A stretch of DNA of 64,000 bases from Entamoeba histolytica HM-1:IMSS (GCF_000208925.1 NW_001914893.1:23641-87640), one strand, 5' to 3'. Shown: positions 32,266 to 43,629, counted from the stretch's first letter. The notes: generated by a model from the sequence alone, not told the origin. Program-made: numbers and translations.

Positions 32266-32943
32266 CTAAATTAAATTTAATGTTTTAATCGGTTGATTAG
32301 AGAGTTGAGGGAGTTGTTGTTCTATTATACTAGTAATTTCTAACGCAACTTCTTCTTTTGATTGGCTAGCGTCGATACACTATTTTATTAATAATAAAAA
32401 GCAAATAAATAAAATATGACAAACAGTCCATTTCATAGAGTCTTTAAACTTTTCATATTCACATTTAACTTTACTTTGAAATTTAGTGTTTTCATAACGG
32501 TCTGTTTTCATTGTTTTTCTTCTTTTTTCTGCGTCTTCAAGAGAGAGTTCAAGGAAGAAAACAATATCAGGTTTTGGTAATCCACAGTCTGCAGAATTAC
32601 ACCACTTTTCATCTAAACCATTAGCGATACTATAAACAATTCCACTAAAAGCATATCTATCACAAATAACAGTAATTCCTTTCTCTAAAGTTTCTTTAAT
32701 GTTTTGAGCGACTTCCCATCTATTAGCAGAATAAAGTAAATGAACAACTTGTTGTGGTAAATTCTTTCCATGAAGAAATTCATCAATTAATTTTCCAATA
32801 TCCGTTGATCTATCAGGAAATGGTTGTTTAACACTTTGAATACCTTTTTTTTCTAATAGCTCACAAACCCTTTGTGTAGCTGATGATTTTCCTGATTGAT
32901 CAATTCCTTCTAATACAATGAGTAATCCACGATTAATATTCAT
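32266..32943 (-). CDS. Thymidylate kinase (two exons)
   Basis: Exons 32943-32425 and 32379-32266 (minus strand) join to 633 nt, 210 residues; the intron is 45 bases with donor GTTTGT and acceptor AATAG. The enzyme phosphorylates dTMP to dTDP. Visible motifs are the P-loop GIDQSGKSS (residues 13-21), FPDRSTDIGKLIDEFL of the dTMP site, the DRY motif at 95-97, GLPKPDIVFFLELS and the lid with RRKTMKTDRYE. Exon 2 supplies the family's last block, WTCIDASQSKEEVALEI, which is why splicing is needed. Read through, the frame ends in a hydrophobic intron translation. Length matches eukaryotic TMPK. Confidence 0.94.
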
Positions 32944-33533
32944 TGTTTAAATAAATTTTTAGTTTTATCATTATTTTCAATATAATTTTTCTTCTCATAA
33001 TAAATAAAAGTATTTAAATATCTTTTTTTCAATGAATAAAAATTAATTAATTAAGTGTTAAATAAAATTTTTAGTCTATTCTTACAAATTTAGTGAAAAC
33101 TAATATTATCCATTCACTGTTTTTTTAAATGGGTAATTTCTTTTATTTCTTATTTCTGCTTCATTCTTCTTTTTATCTTCTTCTTTGATGTTTACTTTAA
33201 TTTTAAATACTTACCTCTTCTTTCTTCTTTATTTCTTATTTTATGATGAATGAACATATCATTATCATTATATTATTTTATCTAATGTTATTTTAGTATT
33301 AACATCATTACTTATATCATTTTTATTTGTTATTATTCATTCATAATATCCTACTACAATCTTTACAATATTAATTAATACATTTCTTATTCAAATATAA
33401 CATCATAATTATATAATAATTGATAATTCATTATTTGATTTTGTACTTATGTTTGTGTGTATTTCTGACTTGCAATCTTCAAATCAAAATCTTTTCTCAA
33501 ATAATAAATTAAGTTTAAAAAAAAACCATTAAA
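32944..33533. other. AT-rich intergenic region
   Basis: About 590 bases between the start of thymidylate kinase and the stop of the bromodomain gene, both on the minus strand. Pyrimidine-rich on the plus strand. It holds the thymidylate kinase promoter; no frame or repeat seen. Confidence 0.5.
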
Positions 33534-35441
33534 TCAATTACAATTTATATTGGAATCACAAAAGGCTTCTAATTTGGTTAAATTAGCATCAGACATTGTT
33601 TCTAAATTTAATTCAAAACTTTCTCCTATTTCTTTTGCACCAAGTATATTAGGAATTTCTTTTTGTTGGTCTGGAGTTAATTTTTCTATTTTTTCCATTA
33701 CTCTAACTTTATCATTAAGGCTATATGTTTTAATCTCAAGTTTTTCTTTTTTAACCTTTTTAGTTTTAGTTTTTGGTTGTTGTTTTACATTTAAAGTAAT
33801 ATCTTCATCATCTTCTAAAACAAGAGGTAATTCTTCAGCTTTTCGTTTTAATTTTCTTTTTTCATTATTTTCTCGTTTTTCTTTTTCAGCAATTCTTTCT
33901 TTTTGAGACTCTTTAATAATTGTTTTTTCGTCTTTAGAATGTAATGGAATTTTATCCCAATGTTCTTCGCAAAGAACTCTTAAATCATCTGCATAAATAT
34001 AATATAATGTACCAACTCTATTATATGTCATTCCATTTTTCCAAACTTGTCTTAAATCATGCATAAAATCATTTGCAGTTTTATATTTATTATCATTTAA
34101 TTTTGTTTTAATGTTTTCAATACACATAGGTTTTCTAATCATTTTATAATATCCAAATGCTCCATCTCTTTCTTCATCAACAGGAAACATAAATGCAGCT
34201 ATCTTTTGATTATTAGAAATCCAACTAATAAATTCTTGGCATAATTTTTTATTAAAGTCAGTCATTGGATATTCTTTTTTATCATGGTCAGAAGATAATT
34301 TAATTTCTTCATTATATTGTAATGGGACAGGAGAAGTAAGTTCAAGGAAAATTTCTTTTAAAGGTAATGCTTCAACTAAAGAAGCTAGTTCTTCACTAGT
34401 AAGTTGTTTTAGTGTAGTTTTATTTTGGTCGAACTTTTCGAAAGCTTTCATAATAATATATCTGCTAAGATTGACATTTTTATTTCTAAGTTCTAAGTTT
34501 GAGATTGCTTTAAGAAGTTCTTTTGGATAAGGACCTTTTTGTTCAATAATATAAGTTGCAATATAGCTTTTAATTTCATCATTATTTAATAATTCAACTA
34601 CTTCTTTTGCAATCGAATCAATTGACTGAGACTCAAGTAAAGGAGATCTTTGTAAATACATCCATTCAATAAAAATTTCCATTGCTCCATCACTAAGATT
34701 ATTTGGTAAATGAAATTGAGAAACAACACATTTATGAACATCAAATATTTTTCCATTTTTTGATTTAATTTTCATATCAGTATTTACAGCTTTAAATAAT
34801 TTTTCATTTGCAGGAGAGACTGTAGGATTATAAATGATTTTAATATTTGATTTAATATTTTTTTTATTAATTTTAAATTGAATAGAAGAGAATGGAGTTT
34901 TTGTTGACTTATTAGTATCAGTTATTTTTGCTCCATATCGAATTAACTCAGCTGCTCCAATAACATTTCCTGATAAAACTGCTTCATGAAGCGCAGTATT
35001 TCCATTTGGATTTGTTGTTTTTAAATTTGTACCTTTTTTTAATAAATAAATTAAAAAATCATTTCTATGGAAACGAGCTGCATACATTAATGGTGTTTCT
35101 CCATTAATATCAACACAATTTTTTTGATCAATTAATTTTTCAACAAAATCAAATTTATCAAAATAAACTGCAATATGAAGACAACTTAATTTAAGTGATG
35201 TTTCATTTGATTCTATTTGTTATAATTTTTTTTGTTATTCTTAGAACTTAAACAAACTACATCCATGCTCACAAAGTATCTCAAATAACTCTTTATTATT
35301 TTGTATTATCGTATAATGAATTGGACAATATCCATATTTATCTATTTTGTTGATCTTTTCTCCATTAGATATCGCCTTACAAACCCTCTCTTTCTCTCCA
35401 TTATAACATAACCAATGTATTGATTCTTCTCTCTCCCCCAT
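33534..35441 (-). CDS. Ankyrin-BTB-bromodomain-NET fusion protein (two exons)
   Basis: Exons 35441-35258 and 35212-33534 (minus strand) join to 1863 nt, 620 residues; the intron is 45 bases with a GTTTGT donor. Domains in order: ankyrin repeats at about 1-165 (YGYCPIHYTIIQNNKELFEI, NGNTALHEAVLSGNVIGAAE); a divergent BTB/POZ-like region at about 197-330 (KSKNGKIFDVHKCVVSQF, then FIEWMYLQ); a bromodomain at about 381-483 with YYKMIRKPMCIENIKTKL and NGMTYNRVGTLYYIYADDLR, where N459 matches the acetyl-lysine-binding asparagine; a lysine-rich linker; and a NET/extraterminal domain at about 558-614 (LNDKVRVMEKIEKLTPDQQK). Bromodomain plus NET marks BET-type chromatin readers, but BET proteins do not carry ankyrin and BTB domains. 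It should act in the nucleus as an acetyl-histone-binding adaptor. The BTB call is the weakest. Confidence 0.85.
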
Positions 35442-35657
35442 TTTGAAATTTACTTCTAAGTTCTTTTAGTTTTTCATTTCCCTTTTTTTATTAAAAAGGA
35501 TTGATTAAAAATCTTTGTTATTTTAATTAAAAATTGAAGAAAAAAAAAAATTTATAAAATTAAAAAAAAAATATCTTTGATTTTTTTTTTATTTTGAAAA
35601 TTCTAAAAATATAAAAGAAAAAACTAAATATAATGAGTTTAGATTGTACAGTGAATA

Positions 35658-37209
35658 ATGAATTTATTAAAATCTTATTTTGCAAAGAAAGCAAATGAAA
35701 TTGAACTTAAAATGACTTTAGAAGATAGAATAGATGAAATTATTGAATTAGATAAAAAACATCAAAACCTTGAAATAGGGATTGCTCATAGGTCAACTCG
35801 ATTAATGGCTATAAACATCATTTTGATATGTATGTATTTTTTTCAGTTAGGGGTTATTGGATTTTTAGATTATTCATTTTTTAATTATATTTCGATTTAT
35901 ATTCATCTAATGATTTATGTATTAGAATTTTTGTTATTATTTATATTAATGTTTGTGTGTGAAAAATCAAATAGATTATTTAAAAAAGAATGTTTGTTAG
36001 TATATTATAATTAATATTTCAATAATATTCAAATAATATTCATTTTGTATAAAATAACTTAAGATTTTAGTTAAGTCAAAGGTTAACAACGAAATTTTAT
36101 TACAATACAAAGTAGACGAATTATCTGAAGATACTCATTATGAGTCATTAACTAAAATAATTAAAAAATATTCAATTAAAGAAAAGAAAAGAAAATTAGA
36201 AATTGAACAAAAAGTCAAAGAAAAGTTAATAAGAGAAAGAAACCGAATTAATGAACAATTAAAAGATGAATATTCAAAAGAATATAATAAAAAATTACAA
36301 GAAATGAGAAAAAAAGTTGAAGATGAAATTCGACCAAAAATTGAAAAAGAATTTAGAGAACAATTAATTATTGAACAAGAAAGACTAAAACAAAAAACAA
36401 TGATTTTAGGAAGAAGAGTTATTCTTTCACCTTCAATATTAGAAAAAGAAGGAGAGACAATAAATGAACAAAAAATACCAACAAAAGAAAACAATAATAT
36501 TAAAAATAAAACTGAGAAAAGTCATTCAGTAGATTTTGCAATTGTTAAACCAAAAATAGAGCGATTAACAGAAATAAAAAAAAGAAATCAAATAGTTAAA
36601 TCTTTACAATTTGATAATGAAAATAATAATGAAAATGATGAAAATATATCTCAAAATAATCTTGAATTAAATGATTTACAAGAAAAAGAAAAGAAAGGTT
36701 CTGGTATTTTTATTCAAAAAGGAAATATTGAAACAGAAGTTATTCGTTCTTCTTCTACACCTTTAACACCAAAAGAAATTAATCCACAAAATGATAAAAT
36801 TATTAATAATGAAAATGAAAAAAATGATAATCAAAATCAAACACTTATAATGCCTAAAGCTAAAATTACAAATGTTAAATGTCAAAAAATTGGAGATGTT
36901 GCATTTATTAAATCTAAAAAAGGATTTGTTATTGTAAAATCAAAACCTCAACAAATTCATGTTCAAACAATAAGAAGAAATTCTCATCCAGGTGATATTG
37001 TTATTGCAATAAGAAAAGAACAACAAACTTCTTTAATTACTTCTTTTCTCTGTAAAATTTCTGGAATTAAATTAATAGACTTCTATTGTGGTGAATGTAA
37101 TAAATTACTTACTCAAATAGATAATTCAATTAAAAAAACAATTTTTAGACAATGCATTCATTGTGGAGCATTTAATAAAATACAAAATGTACAAATCAAA
37201 GACAAGTAA
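35658..37209 (+). CDS. Lunapark-family ER-shaping protein (two exons)
   Basis: Exons 35658-35991 and 36071-37209 join to 1473 nt, 490 residues; the 79-base intron has donor GTTTGT at 35992 and acceptor TTTTAG. Lunapark layout is complete: an N-terminal charged helix, two closely spaced membrane segments at about 50-70 and 78-100 (LMAINIILICMYFFQLGVI and MIYVLEFLLLFILMFV), a charged coiled coil (about 125-220), a long polar linker, and a C-terminal zinc ribbon with cysteines at 451, 454, 473 and 476 (FYCGECNKLL, FRQCIHCGAFN). Lunapark stabilises three-way junctions of tubular ER. The 18-residue spacing between the cysteine pairs and the low similarity outside the ribbon make it a divergent member. 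LINE copy B begins 52 bases after its stop. Confidence 0.85.
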
Positions 37210-37261
37210 TTTATATTTTATTTCAACTGTAAAAGTATTTTTATTCAATAAAAATTTCAAT

Positions 37262-38718
37262 ATCAATAAATAACTTAACGAAAATAAAAACTAGACTTAA
37301 CTAATTAAGTTATAATCAAATTTGATTATATTGTCTTTTACATTGTTGAGAATAATTTATCTTTTTGACACTTTCTAGAAGTGTTGTTGAGTATATTCTT
37401 CAGGTATGATAGAGACAAGAATTATGGTGTTATTCATGGGTTAAGTGACATTTCTTTGATGTTTTGGTGTTGCCAATTTCATTTTTAATTCTCGTAGTAA
37501 TTTAATTTACTCAACATTCACTAAGTCACATAACAATAAATAACAAGCACAAGAACAACAAATGAGACTGAGTGATTTAAGTGTGATTTAAGTAATTAGA
37601 CAAAAATCAAATGAGGTTATAACCAATTCAAAGAACAAAGGAGAAATAATAAGCAAACCACTAATTAAAGGGGGAGGAGAAACACTCGAAACAATCAACA
37701 AAGAAATGATGATACTCATATCATTAACAATAACAAATATGAAATATGAAAGAAAATGATGAAATGAAGTTATTCAGAAGAGAATAAAAGAAGAGAATAG
37801 ACAACGGCATTTTGATGGCAGAGTGAAAAAAGAAGATACAAACAAATCAACAGAAGAAGAGAAAGACACGAAATAAGAAGAAATAGAGAAGAAGAAATAG
37901 AAAGAAGAAAAGAAAGAATAAGAAAGTCATGAAAAAGAAGAATAGACAAAGAGAAAAATGATGATAAAAGAAAGAGAAAGCAAAGAAATAGAAGAGTAAT
38001 TTCATAAGAAAGGAAATAATAAAGAAGAAAGAAAAATATGAAGGTTTGAAAGTAAAAGAGATACAAAATGAAAATCAACGAAACAAAAAGAGAAAAGATA
38101 ATCAAGAAGCAGAATATAGAGATATGACATTTACACAAAGAAAATCAAGAAAAAGGATAAAGAGTTAATTATAAAAGTGAATATACAACACAAGAGAAAA
38201 TAAAATCCACAAGTCTGAAATGATAAAATCATAAGAAAGAATCAGAAAATCACGAAAATGAAAAGAACAAAGGAAAAACCACAACACAATGAAACATATG
38301 AAATGAAACGTAGTAAAGAAGAAAGAAATAAAAAGAAACAAGAAAGATGAAGAATATAAAGAAAGAATAAGAGTCCAAAAACGAAAGAAAGAACAAGTGA
38401 ACATCAAAAAGACATAAATGAATTTTTGGATAAATTATTTGAAAAGAAATAAACACAATTAAATTAAACCGAATAAGAATAAAAGATAGAAAAACAGACA
38501 CAAGAAATAACAAAAGATAAAAGACTGTTTAATACGTAATAAAAAGGAATAAGAAAACAATCAATAATAATATTTCTTAATATCATATCACACAAACAAA
38601 ACACTGAATAACAAAAAATGAAATGATAAATAGACAATACAAAGAAATACAACAAAAAATAAAGAAATAGAATTTTAATTGAAGTGTTGTATTGTTTTGC
38701 AATTAATTGGTTAAATAA
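37262..38718 (+). repeat. Inverted repeat copy B: 5' part of a LINE-like element (plus strand)
   Basis: The plus strand here equals the minus strand of 6417-7873 over 1,457 bases. It begins ATCAATAAATAACTTAACG, a start shared exactly with copy A, and contains a T-rich leader followed by a purine-rich run (about 37750-38680) whose translation is lysine/glutamate-rich with frequent stops. The open frames listed on the opposite strand are antisense of that run. It is continuous with LINE-like coding remnants at 38719-39380, which copy A lacks. Confidence 0.8.
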
Positions 38719-39380
38719 GAAATTATATAAGAAATTAAGAAATGAGCAAATTGAAAGTATAATAAAAATGATAAACATTAATGTAAATAATGAAAAAGAA
38801 TATATTAAATATATTAAAATGTCACATAAAATAAAAGAAAGCACTAAACAATACATTAAAATGAAAGTAAATGATATAATAGAAGAGTAGAGTGTGATTC
38901 AATAATAAAAAAACATCATATTAAAGAATAACTCTAATAAAATTGATGAAGAATACCTTAAAACTCTCATCAATAAAATAAAAGAAATGAAAATAGAAAA
39001 ATGTACCAACATTAATTATTACTGGAAAAGAAAAGAGGCTGACCGATTAATAATGGAAATTAATAATAGATGGATATGTTCAGGAATTAGAATGCATTAT
39101 CTACAAGATGATATGAAGAATATTTCAATGGTTATGCACCTCTATCTCCAAAATAAAATAATAAGAGATAAAAATGATGAAATAAAAGAAATATAAAGAA
39201 AATTAATAGAATAGAAGATCTAATCAATGAAATTGTACAGAATAAAGTGCATCATGAAATTAAAAGAATATGATGAATAAAACTTTAAAAATAAATGAAT
39301 AGAAAGAATAAAATACCTAAAATATTGAATTATTTTAAAAAAAGGAAATGAAAGTTGCGTAGTTTATTTGAGAAACAAAA
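38719..39380 (+). mobile_element. Continuation of LINE copy B, decayed coding remnants
   Basis: Short broken plus-strand frames with a common basic, isoleucine-rich style. One reads through MSHKIKESTKQYIKMKVNDI to a stop at 38888; the next has EADRLIMEINNRWICSGIRM and HYLQDDMKNISMVMHLYLQN to 39196, and further degenerate pieces follow. They resemble the N-terminal part of a LINE ORF in composition but hold no RT motif, so the family call rests on position and style. The element stops about 40 bases before the MoCo-sulfurase-like gene. Confidence 0.55.
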
Positions 39381-39415
39381 AATGAAAAAGAAAACTTTCA
39401 AAAATTAATAAGAGA

Positions 39416-40916
39416 ATGTTGCAACAAAAACCAATGATAGACCTTACTCGAGTATTTCTTGTTGTTGCAGCGTTAATCTCATTTTGTGTATTTATAAGTT
39501 TTTTAAATAACACACTTTACTCTTCTCAAGTGAAAATTGAAAAAAGCGATATTTTGATGCCATTGATGGATGACGAAATATATTTTGACTACGCAGGAGC
39601 GGCACCATATACTATTGAACAAATAGATCAGTATTCACAATTTATGAAAAATAACTTTTTATGTAACTCTCGTTTGTTTTTTAGTTAAATTATATAATAA
39701 AGTCAATAATAAAATAGACTCACCTAATGTTTGTGGATTAAGAAGTAGTGAATTAGTACAAAACACAAGGGATATAATATTAAAATATTTTAATGCACAA
39801 GACGATTATATAATAATATTTACAAGTGGATGTACTCATGCATTACGTGTTATTGGTGAATCATTCCCTTTTGAAGAAGGGAGTCAATTTATTTTTACAA
39901 AGAGTAATCATAATTCCGTGCTTGGTATTAGAGAATTTGCTAAACTTAAAAAAGCTTCATTTTTATCAGTAGATGAATACTCTTCTTCTTATTTAAAAAC
40001 TACTATTCATCCATCATTATTTGCTTTTCCTGCTGAGGATAACTTTAATGGAGTTCAATATCCATTAGAATGGATAGAGGACATAAATAAACATGAGAAT
40101 TGGTATAGTTTAATTGATGCAGCTGCTTTTGTTAGCCATAGCCTATTAAACCTTAGTCAAGTCAAGCCACATTTTGTTACATTATCATTTTATAAAATTT
40201 TTGGATTTCCTATGGGAATTGGAGCTTTATTGATGAGAAAAGATGTTGTAGATAAAATGAGTCCAATTTACTTTGGAGGAGGGACTGTATATGCATCATT
40301 ACCAAATGTAGATTATCATGTCTTTTTTGGATTTTCATCAAAATTTGAAGCAGGAACCTTACCTATATCGTCAATTGTAGGAATAAAATATGGATTTGAA
40401 ATGATTAAGAAAAGGGGAGGTATTAAATCAATTCAAAAACATGTAAAAATATTAACACAAAAATTAGTAACATCACTGAAACAAACAAAATTTGAAAATG
40501 GAAATCCAGTATTTGAAATATATGGAAATCATTTTAAAAATTCGTCATTACAAGGAGGGATTATTACCTTTAATATTCATAAAAATGATAATTCTTTAAT
40601 ACTTACTGCTTCTATTAATTCATTTTTAAGAGAAAAAAAGATTAATATTAGAACTGGTTGTATGTGTAATCCAGGCTCTTGTCTTAAAAGTCTTGGAATT
40701 AATGAAGATGAATATATGAATGATATCCCGAAACAACCAAAAGGTGGTTTTGATTCAAATTCATGTCTTGATATAATGGTTGGAAATAAAGAGGCAGGTG
40801 CTATTAGAGTATCAATTGGATATGCCTCAACAGAAGAAGAGATAGAACGATTAATTGAAGTGTTAAATGAATATTTCAAAGAGAATCAAATGAAAATAAA
40901 AATTCCTATTAAATAA
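39416..40916 (+). CDS. Molybdenum-cofactor-sulfurase-like PLP enzyme, membrane-anchored, no MOSC domain (two exons)
   Basis: Exons 39416-39671 and 39718-40916 join to 1455 nt, 484 residues; the intron is 46 bases with donor GTTTGT. It is an aminotransferase class V enzyme of the MoCo sulfurase N-terminal type: YFDYAGAAPYTIEQI at about 56, NSHSPNVCGLRSSELVQNTR matching the NPHS block, IFTSGCTHALRVIGESFPF, PLP lysine K245 in LSFYKIFGFPMGIGALLMRK, and the cysteine pair C400/C402 in RTGCMCNPGSCLKSLG. Family members transfer sulfur from cysteine through a persulfide. Two oddities: residues about 11-31 form a transmembrane anchor, and the C-terminal MOSC domain of true MoCo sulfurases is missing. 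A second ATG (residue 7) is possible. The substrate is therefore uncertain. Confidence 0.88.
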
Positions 40917-41002
40917 TAATTAAATAATATTCTCCTTTTTTTTACTTTAAAAAGTTTTGAAAATAAAAATAAAAACTTAAGATTTAATCTTACGTAAATC
41001 TA

Positions 41003-41905
41003 ATGAGTGACAAACGTCTATCTTATCTTGATAATCTCTTTCAACATAATGAAGAAGATGAAGATGATTATGACTGGGAAAATATTAATGAAAACACAAA
41101 AAAAATTCAATTTAAACTTAATGAAACAAAAACAACTCAACAGAAGAAATTAGTTCAAAAAAAACAAATAATACAAAAAAGTCAAAATGATGAATATGAC
41201 AAAGGTACATGGGAGTTAATGATGGATTGTTATAAAGAAAATACAATAACAGCTAAAGAAGAGACTAAAGAATCTGAAGATAAAAATGAAATCAAAAGTA
41301 ATGAAACAAAAAAAAATATTTTAAGATGGAATAAAAGAACTCAAACAATGAATGAAGAAGATTGGCAAGCTGTTGAATTAGAATATGAAAACAGTTGTAT
41401 TAGATTAGAACATGAAAATAAAAGAGTTTTAAGAGGTAAAGAATTAAAAAGACATGGATTAGGAAATATTCATGGAGTTGATGTAAAGAAAATACGAAGT
41501 ATGATCGAAGATTTTGGGGAAAGGATTGTTCAACCCCCTTGGTTTGTTTGTGTAATTTGTAGAAGACAATTTAAAGATAATGACGAATTACAAAAACATT
41601 GTAATGAAAGTATATTCCATTGTATAAACTGTAAGTTATTAAATGATATTAAGTATGAAATAACAGATAAACAACTCTCACTTAAACAACTTCCATCTTC
41701 TTTATCAGAACAAACATCAACCTATCCCACAACAATACCAAATATTAATGAAAATATAGGAGCTCATTTATTAAAACAAATGGGATGGGATGAATCTAAT
41801 ATATGTGATAATTGTGTTCCATTAACTGTTAATACTTCTAGGGCTGGTATTGGGTCTTCTCGTTCATCAGTTCCACTACCCAATCCTAGTACAATGATTC
41901 GTTAA
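41003..41905 (+). CDS. C2H2 zinc finger and G-patch protein (RBM5/RBM10-like tail)
   Basis: A 300-residue protein. The first half is acidic then lysine/glutamine-rich. A single C2H2-type finger lies at about 181-205 (CVICRRQFKDNDELQKHCNE then H), followed at about 250-295 by a G-patch (NENIGAHLLKQMGWDE, then AGIGSSRSS). The finger sequence and its order before the G-patch match the C-terminal region of splicing factors RBM5/RBM6/RBM10, whose finger reads CLLCRRQF. The RRMs of those proteins are absent. G-patch motifs bind RNA or activate DEAH helicases, so a splicing or RNA-helicase cofactor role in the nucleus is likely. Intronless. About 90 bases separate it from the upstream gene. Confidence 0.8.
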   Translation: MSDKRLSYLDNLFQHNEEDEDDYDWENINENTKKIQFKLNETKTTQQKKLVQKKQIIQKSQNDEYDKGTWELMMDCYKENTITAKEETKESEDKNEIKSNETKKNILRWNKRTQTMNEEDWQAVELEYENSCIRLEHENKRVLRGKELKRHGLGNIHGVDVKKIRSMIEDFGERIVQPPWFVCVICRRQFKDNDELQKHCNESIFHCINCKLLNDIKYEITDKQLSLKQLPSSLSEQTSTYPTTIPNINENIGAHLLKQMGWDESNICDNCVPLTVNTSRAGIGSSRSSVPLPNPSTMIR

Positions 41906-42130
41906 TAAATTTGTTATTTCTATTCATTTTCCTTGACAAAAATAAAAATAAAAGTGAAAATAAAGGAAGTAAAAGTATATGTTTATTATTTATTTTTAAA
42001 ATAAAATATTTATAATCCATAATTTAAATAAATATAGAAAAGGTCATTAAGAGTTGCAATAACCAAAAAAAACTAAAAAAAATAGGAAAAAAAGTTTTAA
42101 AGATCTCAAATAACAAGACTAAAGTAAGAA

Positions 42131-43629
42131 ATGTCAGAAGAATTGAAAATCAGTGTTGAATCATTAAGACCTGCACTGTTTGAAGGATGGGGAAAGAAAC
42201 AAGGAGGATCTGTAAAGACATGGAAAAAAAGATGGTTTGTATTAAAAGATAATCGATTATGGTATTTTGCTTCTAAAACAGCTGAAGAAGCAAAAGGATT
42301 TATTGAATTACCCCCAGGAACAGAAACAAAAGATGTGTCACAAAATAAAAAGTTTATGTTTTCTATTAACTCAAGAAATACAAAAGGGTCTCGTGTGTTT
42401 TATATTGTCACAGAAAATTCTGTTGACCACGCTACTTTCTTTGATGCAGTAAGAAAAGTATTAAATAAATCTTCTCCTTCTTCTGTTCCTGCTGCTCAAT
42501 CAACAACTCCTGTTAATGTCCCTAAAGCTGAAAATCAATTTACTTTACAAGGAAATAACTCTTCAACTGGTCTTTCTACTTCAACTCAACCAGTTACTTC
42601 AACAATTCCACCAATGGCAGATGCTGTAAATATTCCAAATTCACTTCAACCAAAATGTGATGGAAGAAAAAATATCAATAAAATTAAAGCTAAAATATCT
42701 TGGTTACAAGTTGAAGGAGAAAATGTTGTTGAATTTTGGAAATATTGGATGGATTCTACTCCTCAATCAGATGCCCTTGAAGTTGGTCAATCAATTCAAT
42801 TTATGCTTGTTGTATCAGGAAATACTGAAAAATTAAGTTGGAGAGTATTTGGACCTCAAGGTGCTTTAATTCAAAATATGGTAGATTTCTTTTGGAATGT
42901 TGGTGCACCTGATGAAGAAATTGATCATTTAAATAATTTAGGATGTCAAATTAATCCATCTGAAATTGGTTCTTGGATTGATATGAGTGTAATGAATGGT
43001 ATGGATGGAGGATGGTTCTTTAAAGGTGATTTAGTTTGTGATGTGATTAGAGACACTGCTGATAAATGTGAATATGCTGAACGACTTATTACATGGGCTA
43101 AAGAACATGGATTAAATTATCTTTGTCAAATGGGAAGAGATATGGGAGCAACACCACCTAGACAATCAGAATTTAGATTTAAGTTAGATGGTGTTATTTC
43201 ATCAAGAATGGAGAAAGTACACTCTGCATTTACTACATTCGGATTTCCACCAATACCTGTTAACATTGTTGAAATATTAACCAATTTACCTCCAGTTTAT
43301 ACCTATTTCTATTTATGTGTCATAGTTAGTTCAGAAGGATTTGTTAAGTTTGTTATTATTCATTTCTTATTATACAAAATATATTAATCATTATTAGAAT
43401 AAGTATATTAGTTCCAGCACCAAAACAAGATGTTGTTGATGCATTCTTATTTGCAATGAGTGATGTTAAGGATACTCATATTGCACTTCATAAAGACATT
43501 ACAAATACTTTAGGAAATACACCATTATTCGTAGAATATTGTTATCTCAATCCTGGTTATGGGTATGAAGTATACAAAGAAGGGGCAGATGTACTCGTAC
43601 ATTATAATCTCGGTTCAGAATCACGATAA
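42131..43629 (+). CDS. PH-domain protein with unknown C-terminal domain (two exons)
   Basis: Exons 42131-43347 and 43398-43629 join to 1449 nt, 482 residues; the 50-base intron has donor GTTTGT and acceptor TTATTAG. A pleckstrin-homology domain occupies about 14-112 (LFEGWGKKQGGSVKTWKKRW, FVLKDNRLWYF, ending in the usual helix with F-x-D-A-V-R), likely to bind phosphoinositides or proteins at the membrane. A serine/threonine/proline-rich linker follows, then a 300-residue domain I do not recognise (WLQVEGENVVEFWKYWMD, LSWRVFGPQGALIQNMVDFF, DGGWFFKGDLVCDVIRDT). The last exon is well conserved in style (TPLFVEYCYLNPGYGYEVY). A second acceptor 14 bases downstream was rejected because it breaks the frame. 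Confidence 0.8.
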
